From positions 1 to 64,000 of the forward strand of contig JASAMV010000669.1 of the NCBI GenBank assembly GCA_030248065.1: DNA of 64,000 bases. The letters are read 5' to 3'. This document shows, piece after piece, positions 50,101 through 64,000 of the stretch. The stretch's first letter is position 1, and each line of letters opens with the position of its first letter. Origin of the DNA: Rhynchonema sp. JSB1_4 (lineage: Eukaryota; Nematoda; Chromadorea; Monhysterida; Xyalidae). The notes below the pieces were generated by a model, which was given only the letters and a program-made list of their open reading frames with translations, did no database searches and was not told the DNA's origin. Made by a program: the position numbers and the translations under genes.

Positions 50101-52492
50101 CTCCCAAATCGGTTCGGGTTCTCACCACAGGTCGCAATCCACTAACGTATGCACGCAACATGTTACAAGCGTTGATGTGTGCTTTGGGCACTGCGTCATC
50201 AACAGCGACTTTACCTTGCACAATCAGGTTAGGCTCATTTTTCTTGTGTAGTGTTTTTGAAACATCAGGAGGGAAGGCAGAAAAACGGAGGGCCTCCGGC
50301 CAAAAAACAACACCCAATCCCAGCGAAGGGGGCCGAAAAAGCACCCCCCCTGGTAAAAATAAAAGTCTGGTGCTCAACAAAGTCACGTGAGATGAGGTGA
50401 CCAAGGCATATTCGATCGGATCACCAAGTTTGCTAGCACGGGCAGGTCATCTAAAAATTTTGAAACATCACACCCATAACCTGGTTGTTTCAGATGTCTC
50501 GAGAACGGTAATCAAATCGATGCGCGCGTGACGAGGTTTATGTTGCCGCTCGGCACCACCATCAACATGGATGGCACCGCGGCGTTTCAGGTTTTGTGTA
50601 TGTTTATATTCATGATCTGTCACATCATGTGTTATAGCATATGCACCACGTGCTATAACGTTGTGCTCACTATCTGGGCCGAGACAAGCTGCGTATATAG
50701 AAACCGTACATGGCATACAAAGTCAACGATGCAACTACACGGCTCAGGCATTGTCGTATCCATGGACGTACTATGAAATTTTGTGCATTGGCCCTGAAAT
50801 AAGAAAATCACCATTAAATTTATTGTTAAAAATAAGATTTGCCGCAAATGCTATCACCCTAATAATTCAGGCAATCATCCTGTTAATTTATTCACCCTGT
50901 TAGTTCAGGCATTCACCTTGTTAATTCAGGCAATCGCCTCGGTGACTATTGCTCAAATGATCGGCCACGAGTTGAACATGTCCGAACTTGTCCTGATCGC
51001 GCTCACATCCTGTCTGGCGTCAATGGCTGCGTCAAGTATGCCTAGTGCGGGTTGGTGTCACTTTGCGGGGTGGCCGTTTTGAGTTCGTTGGGATACCCAT
51101 TTTTTAGTGTTCATTCATTATGTGATGCGATAAACATCCACATAAGGTTTGGCTTGAATTTGGTTTGACCTTGTTTTCCCCGATTCGTTTCCGTCCGAGT
51201 ATCATTCATTTGACTAGCGTAAAAGTCGTTCTCAGAACACCGAAATAAATAACTTATTTTACGCTGGTCAAATTTGCGAACGCCAAGAACGTGCTTTGAT
51301 TCAAATCTACTGGTCAAAGTCCCGACCCAAAGATGACGTACTGAGCTTTCATCAATAATTTTCCATGAATAATGCAGCACGTTTCTGGCTGTCCTTTTCA
51401 ATCTATTGACACCAACCAGATCATCGTCAGTGTAAATGCACCGCAGATGACCTGAAAGTCACCACAAATTTGCAACATTAGGTATGATTACAATCAGTCT
51501 GGTGCTGACGGCAATCGATCTACCGAACGACAAGCTCGCCGTGCTCGTTCCTGTGGTTGGTGTCGAACTGTTTGGCTTATTCTAATGTCGTTGACTCAAC
51601 TGTCGGCAAGATCACTCCACAAACTCTGGCGCGTGATGTTGTCGAGGATAGCCGGAGCGCAATGCTGTTGTGCATTTTTGCGCGCATTTTAGGGCAGCAC
51701 TGTGATGTTGAGTGCGCATGCTTTGTCGGATGGGAATTTCTAGGCCACAACGTTTTTGGAACAATTGTGTCGGCTTGCGGTGAAGACAACTGGATTAACA
51801 GGGGTCGACATAAAGTTGGTGATCGCTAGTCACGTTGATGTGATCGGAAGACACATCACGTAAAGTGATCAGTTTAGGAAGTCCAGTCCATTGCGTTCCG
51901 ATCACCAACGTTTGATATCGACCAGAGTTTTATAAGAGCGTTGCTGTTTCACTCACCCGCCAAATTTTCTGATTCAGGTCCTGTCCGCCAATGGACAGCG
52001 AAGCCTTACGAAAATAAAATAAAAAACATTTATATCCAATCATTTTAGGATTGGTTTCTCGATCGGTTCCGAACGATGGTGAATGTGTTCAGCGATAGTG
52101 TCGGTGCGGCCATCGTGTCCCAGGTTGGCCAGTATGGTGACCGGGACCTCATCAGAACTGAAAAAAGCCGCGTCTTGCCTCACGGGATTGTTTTCCTGCG
52201 TCTGTTGTGGGTGTTTGCCATGACATTGGCTTCCAGTTGTCTGGTGAAAGTTTTTGTTCATGAGGGCAACCTTGAGAGGGATGAAGTCCCGAATTTTCAA
52301 AAAATAATACCATTTTTTCAAACCAACATTTCTTTCTCTTATTTACTGCAGATGTGTCATTTGAAACTGGCCGAAACGCCGTGTGATGTCGGTTCACTAC
52401 CTGACCCAGAGAATGAAACATTGCAATATGTTGGTGGCCTGACCGAACTCGACATCGAAGCGTACACGGCCGAGACCAGGCATTGTGAGTGA
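47145..52492 (+). CDS. Excitatory amino-acid transporter (SLC1/EAAT), 13 exons
   Basis: Na+-coupled plasma-membrane carrier for glutamate/aspartate. Exons: 47145-47306, 47820-47988, 48447-48620, 49007-49126, 49392-49532, 49804-49873, 49976-50055, 50131-50227, 50494-50590, 50930-51050, 51482-51555, 52049-52123 and 52352-52492; 506 residues, all junctions GT-AG and in phase. Seen: [18 protein letters not shown] (helix 2), the HP1 loop [10 protein letters not shown], helix 7 NMDGTA, HP2 ASSMPSAG, and helix 8 [17 protein letters not shown], whose Asp and Arg are the residues that select acidic substrates in EAATs. The start is uncertain: the frame stays open upstream to an acceptor at 47113, so an earlier coding exon is possible. 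The end is also uncertain: the last codons CAT TGT GAG TGA contain a perfect GTGAGT donor, so a further tail exon may exist (see 53763-53918). Confidence 0.95.
50853..50935 (+). repeat. Tandem copies of a 3' splice-site unit before transporter exon 10
   Basis: Units close to TTCACCTTGTTAATTCAGGCA are repeated about four times, and the last one supplies the real acceptor (exon starts 50930). Earlier copies offer similar ATTCAG or GTTCAG sites that could serve as decoys. Confidence 0.7.
51209..51273. mobile_element. Small TTTGACTAGCGTAAAA hairpin in a transporter intron
   Basis: TTGACTAGCGTAAAAGT and TTATTTTACGCTGGTCAAA are inverted copies about 30 bp apart, in the intron after exon 10. Confidence 0.55.
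51802..51924. mobile_element. CGATATCAAACTTGG-family MITE, copy 2, in a transporter intron
   Basis: The ends GGTCGACATAAAGTTGGTG and CACCAACGTTTGATATCGACC match the copy at 27730-27852. It lies in the intron between exons 11 and 12. Confidence 0.75.
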
Positions 52493-53762
52493 TGCCATGT
52501 TTTTAATTTTGGTGCGACAATTTGGTCACATATACAGTACGTGCACGGTGCACGTGTTCTGTCAACTCAGCGTCAAATCTATAGTACCTTAAATCGTACA
52601 TTTTTGTGATTGACTTGTTTCACAAATTCTTACCTAAAACTTTTACATTGTACCATTGTGTGCGGGGGGCAACTTTTACACTGGTCAAAACTAGGGTGTC
52701 TATATTTGAATACAACGTCCATGCCCGCTGATATTTTGTGCCATCCAAAAGCTGAAATTGAGCCATTGTCTCGAATAATCGTTCCCTGATTTTCAAGTAC
52801 AAAACGGCCGACTCGTATGTGGCTCCCGTCAGCACAGCACCTGTCACACGCCCGTCTCAGTGCGACGTCGTATCAGCCAACACTCACAGTGCAGTCATCA
52901 ACACGCACACGCTAGCGCACATAACGTTGTGAGTTGTTTTTGGGGATTCGTGCGCATGTGTGTGTTTATGTATCGGCAGTCCATCGGCTCATGGCACTTT
53001 TTATACACACAGCGCGCATGCAGCAGCACACGCCATTTTCTAAACAAAGTGTACACTTTGAGCGAGTGTCATACGTTGATGGCCGCTTTATAATTTACTC
53101 GGTTTTCATTTGCTGCTTTACATAACACTTTTCTGCACTGTTGCAAAATTTGGGGATGTTTCAACGGATAACTGCAGAGAATAGATGCATTCATTGACGG
53201 CAGTAATGTAGCATGCAGACTGTGTGTGTTGAGTGCCGTGAGCTGGCGGATTGCCTATACCTATGTATGTGGCTCAGTGGGTTATACAATGTACGTTGAG
53301 AAGAGGAACAACTTTTCACGCTGGTGAAAATCGCGGTAGCACAAGTATAGATTACTAAGTAAACTTCCGTTTGCCCCAAAACCAAGTCGCGTGAAACATT
53401 AACACCTATCATGGTCTCCAATTCATCAGACGTCCAGGTTTTCAAACCAAAATACATGTACAGTACCATGCCAACAGATGTTTCGCGCTACAGTGAGCCC
53501 TCTTCACAGTGAGCCGCCATACTTTAAGACCATCCATATACCGACACTTTGGTCATCAGCATCACCACATGAACGGGATTACTTCTTTAACAGTGATAGA
53601 AAGCAGTGCCCCGATAATCCATTTCCCGATCATCACACTATTATATATATAGAAGGGCAGACTGTAGCTCATTTTCAAATCAAAGTCACGTGTAGAGTTG
53701 TTCCGTCAGCGATTTGAAAAGATATTCTATGCCAACAAATGTTTCAAGCCACTTTGCTGCAG
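52493..53762. other. 3' flank or last intron of the transporter; dispersed repeat fragments
   Basis: No convincing exon. The segment around 53128-53165 (ACACTTTTCTGCACTGTTGC) is similar to 63585-63620, so it is a dispersed repeat. CAACTTTTACACTGGTC-type fragments occur at about 52672 and 53310. Confidence 0.45.
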
Positions 53763-53918
53763 CAATCCCACGCGAACACACATCCGATGCTAGCTGTGAG
53801 CGAAGCCACCGATCTCGACGATACATCCAGCCAAGCGACCGATGTAAAATCGTTATTTTGCGTCGGAAAGGACGAACTGCTCGTCAATGTTCGTATTTTT
53901 GTCAAAGGCTGTGAATAG
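53763..53918 (+). CDS. Candidate alternative tail exon of the transporter
   Basis: After the strong acceptor TTTGCTGCAG a frame stays open for 51 codons to TAG and encodes an acidic, Ser/Thr-rich tail (AVSEATDLDDTSSQATDVKS) of the kind found after the last helix of EAATs. It needs a phase-0 donor such as GTTGGTGG in exon 13. The better GTGAGT donor is phase 1 and would give a different, basic tail from the same exon. Confidence 0.25.
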   Translation, partial: QSHANTHPMLAVSEATDLDDTSSQATDVKSLFCVGKDELLVNVRIFVKGCE

Positions 53919-56364
53919 GTTTTCTCATCATTTAAAATTTAATTTGGTTGGCCCAAATTGACAGCATCAGCGAATCTCAAAATAGCGTTGTTGCTGAAAA
54001 AGGGATCAAAGCTGGACCAGGTCGCTGCAATTATACCCACTTTGGCCCTCTACCGTTATTTTTAGTAAAAATTTATTATTGATTTACTTGCAAACCCAAG
54101 GACTACTTCACCAGATGGACCCGAAACCCGAAATAGATTTTTCTATGTCCGTATTTCGGGTTTCCAGGTTTTTTTCAAAGCCCGAACCCGAAACATGGAC
54201 ATAGATATTTGCATTTGTATTAATTTCCCGTTCACTCATAGTACACACATACACACAGGAGCACAGCCGCGTGGTGGGCACGCGCGGTGCAGGGACGGGC
54301 GGGTCGCGACTTCGTCCGCAGCGACCGGACGGCGGTCCGATGATATGCATGATTGACGACGAGACGGTGTTCGTCGAATTATAGTAGCGCCCAACAGCGC
54401 AGTAAACAAAACTGATGCAGTACTCCAGCAATTTGTTGTTGGGATCAAAATATGCCCGCTCAGAATTGAAGTTTAAGCGGAATACGAAAACTCACTGAGA
54501 CTGACTGTGTACATATGATGATGTTTCACAACACACCGGCTCGGGGCAGCTAGCCAGCCCAAACGAACAACACTTTTACTTGAATCTCAGCGACATTAAT
54601 GGAAAACGAATGGTAATTTTAATGCGTTTGTTTTGCTGTGAAGCGAACACCCCGAAATTCGCGATTTTAAAAACGGTTTTGTGTGTATATTTTTTTGCCC
54701 GAAACCTGCTTTGATTTCGTATCTGTTTTGTGTGTCAATTTGTATTACAGAAGGAAGTGGGGGCGAAAACCCGGTGAAATTGCTTAATCTTAGTGTGAAA
54801 GGCTTTCCAGTTTAAGGCGGTCACGGAGCATACTCAAAACCTAAAAGCTAAATTACAATATACCTCACAGCACACACTAACGTCAAAACCAGGTGCAGCA
54901 AGCACGTTTTCACAATTCATGATGTGCATGCACACTTATATTTGTGTGCACCCTGGGAAAAAAATTTAGTCTGTGACGCGTTCAAACTGATGTTATCCGT
55001 GTCAGTGTATCAGTTGCATTCGTTTCTTCAAAACTTTTCTTTATCTTGATAATTTAGACGGGCTTGAAAACTTCTGAAAAGATATCACCACGTTTGTTCA
55101 TTGCGATCTCATAATTTCCAGACATTTCACACTGTTGTGATGCTGTTCTCAGATTATCCGTCCGATTCATAAAATTTATTATTATTGAAGGTGAATATTA
55201 GGTCAGTTTGAGAATTAGAAAATTGATTTGGGAAATAGCGCCAAAACACAGAATTAAGCTTCCTTTACTGTCTGTTACCTATGTATTTGTGCTAACCAGG
55301 AAAATATCATTTCTGAAAAAATATTACTTATTGAAGTTCTGCAGACGAAACTGTATTGAACAAAAAAACTTGTTATTTTTCATCCGGTAGTATTTATCAC
55401 TTGCGATGTGCGTGCAGGAAATGTCGATCAATTTGTTCAATTCTGTTTCCATAAAATACTTGGTTTATTTTACAAATTTCTACGATTTGCTGCGTGCCAT
55501 GTGTACATATACATAATTGCGATGTTTCATTCAGCAATTTGTGTACGTTATTGATCATGTGCAGGTAAACTACGCCAACATGAGCCCGATTTCGCAGCTG
55601 TCAGAATAGTGAAACATTCTGACGTGGCTGCGCTGATTTGGTAAATGCATGCTACACGTTGAAGAATACAAAGTGGAGCATGATGATTTTCTCTTTCTAT
55701 TCGTTTTGAATACACGCCACCTTCGAAATCGAGGTCGTGTTGGTGTTGTTTGCCTTTATGTGTTTCCTTGATTTGTGTACCCGCGTGATTGAATGAATGA
55801 AACTGTGAATATAAATAAACATATTTAAATTTTCAATAGGGCCACGACGGATAAAAAGCAATTTTACCTATCAAAGCACAGAGATCTGCAAAAAATACCT
55901 ACGTGAGGATTTCAACCCTATCTTATGTTTCTTTGAACAAGTTTTCGGGCCAGACCAGTTTTCTCGTCTCGACGATTGTTTCAAAAGCCCCGGACAAAGC
56001 ATCCACTTATGGCACATTATTACAAAAATATTGAAAAACAATGACAAACACTGTTAGTTTTCAAGTGCGGGCCAGCAAGCCCACTAGAACGTTTTGAGTT
56101 TTTGGAACAGGTTATACCCCGTGGCAGCATTGGCATTTTGCCACAATTCGCTTACAAAATGTGGCACTGATTTTTAACTTGCGACAGCAGTGTGTTTGTT
56201 CTTCGTTGTGATTTGCTTTGAAGCTTATTGCTGCACCAGTTGAGAAAAGGGCTAATTCATACATATATGTGCTCAACTCATTACGTCAACTACAGTCGTC
56301 AACTCATCAAAGCAGCTGACGGAGCGCAAGAAACAATGTGGATGGACTTCGGCGTCAGTGGACG
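53919..56364. other. No gene recognised
   Basis: 2.4 kb without a convincing exon. Two copies of GATGTTTCA (54520, 55521) are present. An inverted pair of ACCCGAAA/TTTCGGGT segments lies near 54120-54200. Confidence 0.4.
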
Positions 56365-56575
56365 ACTTTGCCTGACGATCTGGGTCGGATGGAAAGCTCG
56401 GTCGACAGCTCAGTGTGATAGACCTCGGTGTAAACTTGAAACATTCCACGTTAATAACAGGCAATGTTTCACGTTTACACCGAGCTTCGCCGACCGAGCT
56501 TTCGACCGAACTTTACGCCGACCTCTACGCCCAACTGACCTTTACACCGTTTCGAAAATTCCACCCATATTATGT
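56365..56575. mobile_element. GGTGGAATTTTCG-family MITE, copy 3
   Basis: The central segment CATTCCACGTTAATAACAGG and the right end CGTTTCGAAAATTCCACCC match the other copies; the left end is diverged. Words CTCGGTGTAAAC and TTTACACCGA alternate. Confidence 0.6.
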
Positions 56576-57842
56576 AAGCCTTATACTTCATCACGTCATG
56601 TGAAATAAGCGCAACACAGTATAAACAGCCAGGCAGGCGGGCTGTTTTGGCTCAAACTGGGTCAATCCCCTGCACCACGTGGACTAACGTCAGACAACTT
56701 CAGCTTACTGTGCATCTGCACTCAATTGTGCGTCACGAGAAGCCAGAAGATCATCTGACATCCAGATGACACAGACTTGTGTATCAGCTGTTTCTGTGGG
56801 CGCGTTTGATGTGAATTATTATTCTTGTTGTTTTTTTTTCGAAATTCATAAATCTCGAGTTTAGGTACCGTAAGTCAGAAATTTGTGATATACATTTGGT
56901 TGTCGTGCGGCTTGGATTGTTCATGCCGCAGTAGGCACTATTTTCCAAGTTTTCGATTTTAAACCAATGTCAGTTCGCACCGAGACCAAGAAATTAACTT
57001 TTTGTTTCAACATTAATAATACACTGTCATGTTTTGACTACAGCAGTTGCAGCAACTGTCCAGGCCAGCTGGGAAGTGCCTGCGACAGAGAATCATGGAG
57101 CGATTTCAGCCCAAGGTTAGGGGTCACGCATGTGATGGGTACCGTTCTCACATTTCAGACTTCTCTGTATGCTAATATACGCGATAGCGGCTTATCACTC
57201 GGTGCGTGTAGACTAAACACTATTCACAAACATCAAAACACTAGTTCATCGCCCAAGGACATAGTATTTTCAAATGCTGTACCATGTGTGCACACGTGTG
57301 GCAGCAGTGGGCCACGTGCATGATCAAAACAAACTTTATTACTTGCGCATGACGTGACATGATGACGTGATGACAGCTGTTTCGGGCCCGTCTGTGAATT
57401 TCGGGGGCCAAACTCGTACTTGCTTGGAGCGGGGCGGATGTTCCGTAACCGTTAGGAATGCTGCGCCAACAAGACAGGGGCTGGAACGTTTTTGACATTT
57501 TTTTCCAAAAAACCATGCGTGACAAAGATGAAATTTGTCGCGCGACGACGTTTGTGTAGGTTTGAATATAATGACGATGTAAATAATTCTTGTTGGAAGT
57601 GGCGTGATCCCACGCGGAGATAACACGCAAAGCCGCGCAGCTGCTTATTTTTTGATTATGAGATATACTGTAAAATGAGACGATGCATATTCGTGGTGTG
57701 GTGGACGCCTTTAAAGCGGGAAACCGTATATCTCATGCTTGCTTTTTTACTACGCAGTTAGACTGTTTGTGTCCAACGGTCACAGAAACAACGATCAAAC
57801 GAGATAAACCACGTTAAAACTGTCAGAATTTATCTTTGAAAA
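56576..57842. other. No gene recognised
   Basis: 1.3 kb with overlapping short frames on both strands, none with splice support or family motifs. Confidence 0.4.
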
Positions 57843-58078
57843 GTTGCTTTCAGGAACAAACGCGAGCTTGTGCCGACTTACGCTCACCCTTTTGATCATG
57901 AAAGGCAGTGAGACTGAGACAAGAACCAGCTCGCTGACAGATGAAACCTTTGTGAAACATTTCACACGTGGCTGTTGGTTGACGAGCTGGTTGGATTCCC
58001 TACTAAACGTTCTGCCGTTGCCTGATCAAAAGGGGGAGCGTAAGTCGGCACAAGCTCGAGTTTGTTCCCGAAAGCAAA
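57843..58078. mobile_element. 235-bp MITE, GCTTTCAGGAACAAAC hairpin
   Basis: Arms of about 50 bp (GAGCTTGTGCCGACTTACGC and its complement, then CCCTTTTGATCA) are near-perfect inverted copies. The 82-codon frame across it is a by-product. Confidence 0.8.
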
Positions 58079-58388
58079 TTTTTAAAAATTGATTCTCACA
58101 ATTTAAACGCATTTCATTTTGTTTGAACGATGTTTTTGTGATCACTCATCGTATATAGTCACATTTTATTGCGAAAGGCCGGATTCTGAGAGCATGCGAT
58201 ATCCGGTTGCCCGGTTTAAACGTATAAATGCAAGCCGTACTGATTAGCATTTTTAGACCTGCTAATGAAATACTGACTGCAAGATTCGGCTAATACTACA
58301 GTTGTGAACTCAAGTGTTCAAAATCACCTCGTCAGCTCACAGCAGCCCGAGTGAGCGCGAGGAATAATATGCATGACATTCGGGGTGA

Positions 58389-59269
58389 GGGCGCGCCCAT
58401 GTAGGCCAGGGCCAGGGCCGGGGCCGGGGCCATGAAAAATAATCTATGTCCGAGGCCCTGGCCCCGGCCCCGGCCCCGGCCCACCTGGGCTCACCCACAG
58501 GGCCCGGGGCGGGGCCGGGGGCGGTGCGAAACATTTTTCTGGATAGGCGACGTTAGAACTACAGGGTTGTCAATAATCCAACATCGGTTTCGTATGCATA
58601 TGCAGCTGTGCGTGTGTGTGTTCGTGTTGGGTGTGCTGTTGCCTGATGTATCAAGGGCACGGTCATTTTGGGGTTTTATTTAGGTTATGCATATGTATTT
58701 GTTCAAGCAAATTAATATAAAGCGCTTTATTCTTAAAAATACTGGCTGATGAAAAGTCACCAGATGACATAAATTTTTTGAGCAACCACAGTGAACGACA
58801 TGTCTGCGCGAAATTCGAGTAACCTATAACTCAACCAATCAGCGAAACGCGCACGTCGTGTATGTGCACGGTCAAAAGCGAACTGTATGTGTATAATTGA
58901 AGGTAAAAATTCAGTGTTTTGTCAACCATATTTCAAACTGCAGCCCGAATTTGCAATTTACAAATTTGTATAATCTAAAGAAAAACACAAGATAGCCATG
59001 CCCTTGATAAATCAGACAGTAGCGCACCCAACGCGAACACACACGCACAGCTGCATATACGAAACCAATGTTGGATTATTGACAACCCTGCAGTTGAAAC
59101 GCCGCCTATCCAGAAAAATGTTTCGCACTGGCCCCGGCCCTGGCCCCGGCCCCGGCCCTGTCGGTGCGCCCATGTAGGCCAGGGCCGGGGCCGGGGCCAG
59201 GGCCTCGGACATAGATTAGTTTTCATGGCCCCGGCCCCGGCCCCGGCCCTGGCCTACATGGGCGCGCCC
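58389..59269. mobile_element. 881-bp TIR element with GGCCGGGGCC arrays, TGA duplication
   Basis: The ends GGGCGCGCCCATGTAGGCC and complement are flanked by TGA (58386-58388, 59270-59272). Subterminal arms consist of GGCCAGGGCC/GGCCGGGGCC units in both orientations interrupted by CATAGATTA-type spacers. An inner pair CAGAAAAATGTTTCGCAC/GTGCGAAACATTTTTCTG is also mirrored. Noncoding. Confidence 0.85.
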
Positions 59270-59290
59270 TGAGCTGACGACTTTAAAATG

Positions 59291-59841
59291 GGTGGAATTC
59301 ACAAAACAAAGTCAAGCTCACCGTCAAGCTCAACGTCAAAGTTCAAAGTCAGATGTTTCGGCGTCACGCTGGCTTGTGCAGCAGACGCAATTTTCTAAAC
59401 GAAGGGTCAACTTTGACGCATTATTGTGCAAGACTGGATGCTTATCTAGCCAAAATAGTATTATAGAGATGTAACAGAAGCGTTTTGTGAGAGTATTTCT
59501 GAGTTTCATGAATTTCTGAAAAGAGGCAAAGAAATGAGCAGACGATCACCAACGGAGGTGCAAAAAATTTTGACTGCGGTCAATGATCGCCGCATTATTT
59601 CCATACCATTAGTGAGAAATTATTATAACTCAGAAATAATCTTTTGAAACGCTTATGCTACGTCCTTAAAATAACAGTATCCCGAGAAACGCATCCAATC
59701 ATGCACAATAATGCGTCAAAGTTGACCCTTCGTTTAGAAAATCGCGTCTGCTGCACGAGCCAGCGTGAGGCCGAAACATCTGACTTTGAACTTTGACGTT
59801 GAGCTTGACGGTGAGCTTGACTTTGTTTTGTGAATTCCAGC
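59291..59841. mobile_element. GGTGGAATTCACAAAAC-family MITE, copy 2
   Basis: Same termini and AGCTTGAC/CAAAGTT arms as the copy at 19552-19976, with the asymmetrical core in the opposite orientation. It adjoins the GGCCGGGGCC element. Confidence 0.8.
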
Positions 59842-59899
59842 CAATGGGAGTTGACGTAATGATTAGACCACTTGAGTTGACCACTGTAATATAAGCCCA

Positions 59900-61095
59900 A
59901 GATTCAATGTGCGAGATGGTTTTAAAAAATCCTGTTATTCTACATTTGCCCTTGATAACTTTTGTGAGCGCACACGCTTTAACCACGTGGTGTTTGTTTG
60001 TAGTTTATACGCAGTACTTTCTGCATGTTTGCACGTAGCGTTGGTAGGACACAACTTTTCATTTTCGGGAGAAATGTGATTTTATTTTCCACTGTATGTA
60101 CTGAAAATGTAATTTCAACTGTATTTAATGCATAGATGTTTAATCCTGAACAACAACAGCAAATATCCACATCTTAATTGTTGTCTTGCACTTGCACGTC
60201 TGGAAACACACCGCATGCATTCGTGTTTACGCACTTCATTATACGCAGCATGAATTGTTGTAATTTTCTGGGTACGCTCAATCACAACAACAAGCAAAAG
60301 TATATGTAATCAGCGTCATTTCTGCCGTTGTACTGTACCTAGCTTTACTGTGACCAAGAACTTTCCTTGTTTGTCACCCGGATATTGCAGTGTGAATTTT
60401 TCGATCATTTACAATTAAAACAAGAATTATTGCCACTCCAGTTTCCGTTTGATCAAAATACACGATGCGTCTTCAATTGTTTCTGCACGCATGTCTGACA
60501 GAAAGTACTGCAATTCTTAGTTTCGCGACCGTTACTAATTTAGCTTGCGCAGGCTGCCAAGGAACAGGAAACGCACTATGTGCGGTTTTGCGATCCCAGT
60601 GCCTGTCCGGTCTGGCAGTGAAAACCGGTCAAATTTATTGAAATTAGTCATCCACACGACTTTTTGGGCGTGTGCGAAAGCCTTGGTGGTTGGTCTATAT
60701 TTAATGGCAGCTATCTGGATATGTTTCATAAGCCCCACCGCTTTTCCACCTTGTAATACGTCCGCAGGTGTTCAGGCCCGAATGCTGTTTCTCTAAAAGC
60801 GAGCTGGCCTGTCATTATAAGGTGCGCACACGAAGTTTTGCTCGAACATTTCGCCGGTTGCATGACAGCTGTTGAAAAACTGCCCAGTTGCCACATGTAG
60901 TACTGCCACGTGCATGGAGTTCAGTTCATAGGTCTAACCCATTTGCACACCAATACGTGACTACAATTCAGAATATATTCAGACATTGAGGTTTCTGATT
61001 GCGTCAGCTGTACATGTACACTTGCAGATCATAAATTCTGTGATTCCAGTCAATATCCAATCCAATTCAACCAAATAATCGGCGGGCTGGGCAAA
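59900..61095. other. Upstream region of threonine dehydrogenase
   Basis: No secure exon. An 83-codon plus frame and a 67-codon minus frame overlap at about 60540-60790 without splice signals. The promoter of the plus-strand dehydrogenase should lie in the right part. Confidence 0.4.
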
Positions 61096-63954
<2,859 letters not shown>

Positions 63955-64000
63955 GTGAGTTTACCTGTGTGTGAAACATCAGATGAACAGTGAAGCAATG

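Larger units (their letters stand above)
58292..59899. mobile_element. GTGGTCAACTCAAGTGG-family MITE split by two insertions
   Basis: The left end TACTACAGTTGTGAACTCAA and right end TTGAGTTGACCACTGTAATA match the family at 9981-10139. Between them lie two complete elements, 58389-59269 and 59291-59841. Confidence 0.6.

Noticed and set aside
57844..58092. 82-codon plus-strand frame
   Set aside because: It is fully explained by the hairpin MITE at 57843-58078.

Overview
The window looks like nuclear DNA of an invertebrate metazoan. Coding sequence is split into short exons (about 55 to 250 bp) joined by GT-AG introns of about 45 to 1200 bp, and the proteins are animal types: a two-CBD plasma-membrane Na+/Ca2+ exchanger, an acidic-amino-acid (EAAT/SLC1) transporter, a mitochondrial L-threonine 3-dehydrogenase and a probable ZP-domain protein. 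No prokaryotic operon, rRNA, CRISPR or intact transposase was seen. I cannot name the phylum.

Layout. 0.1-7.6 kb, minus strand: Na+/Ca2+ exchanger with 18 phase-consistent exons down to the stop; the extreme N-terminus is missing. 7.6-27.7 kb: no convincing gene, but dense terminal-inverted-repeat (TIR) elements, many nested, including a 4.7-kb foldback. 27.96-28.95 kb, plus: three exons of an unrecognised gene. 29.4-31.6 kb, minus: a complete six-exon gene for a 316-residue type I single-pass membrane protein of unknown family. 37.8-43.9 kb, plus: six phase-compatible exons of a probable ZP-domain protein whose 3' part was not found before a block of insertions (44.1-46.9 kb). 47.1-52.5 kb, plus: SLC1 glutamate/aspartate transporter, 13 exons. 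53-61 kb: elements, including a three-deep nest at 58.3-59.9 kb. 61.1 kb to the end, plus: threonine dehydrogenase with a mitochondrial presequence, running off the window.

The genes do not form a pathway; they look like independent housekeeping and membrane genes embedded in elements. The most unusual signals are: (1) two homologous TIR elements in which one short repeated word is replaced throughout by another; (2) a 9-mer, TGAAACATC, present 16 times where about 0.5 is expected, mostly intronic and mostly in transcript sense; (3) a TIR element carrying a tRNA-like Pol III promoter module; (4) the two unrecognised genes.

All exon boundaries were placed by eye from splice sites, reading phase and protein-family knowledge; no search or alignment was run.
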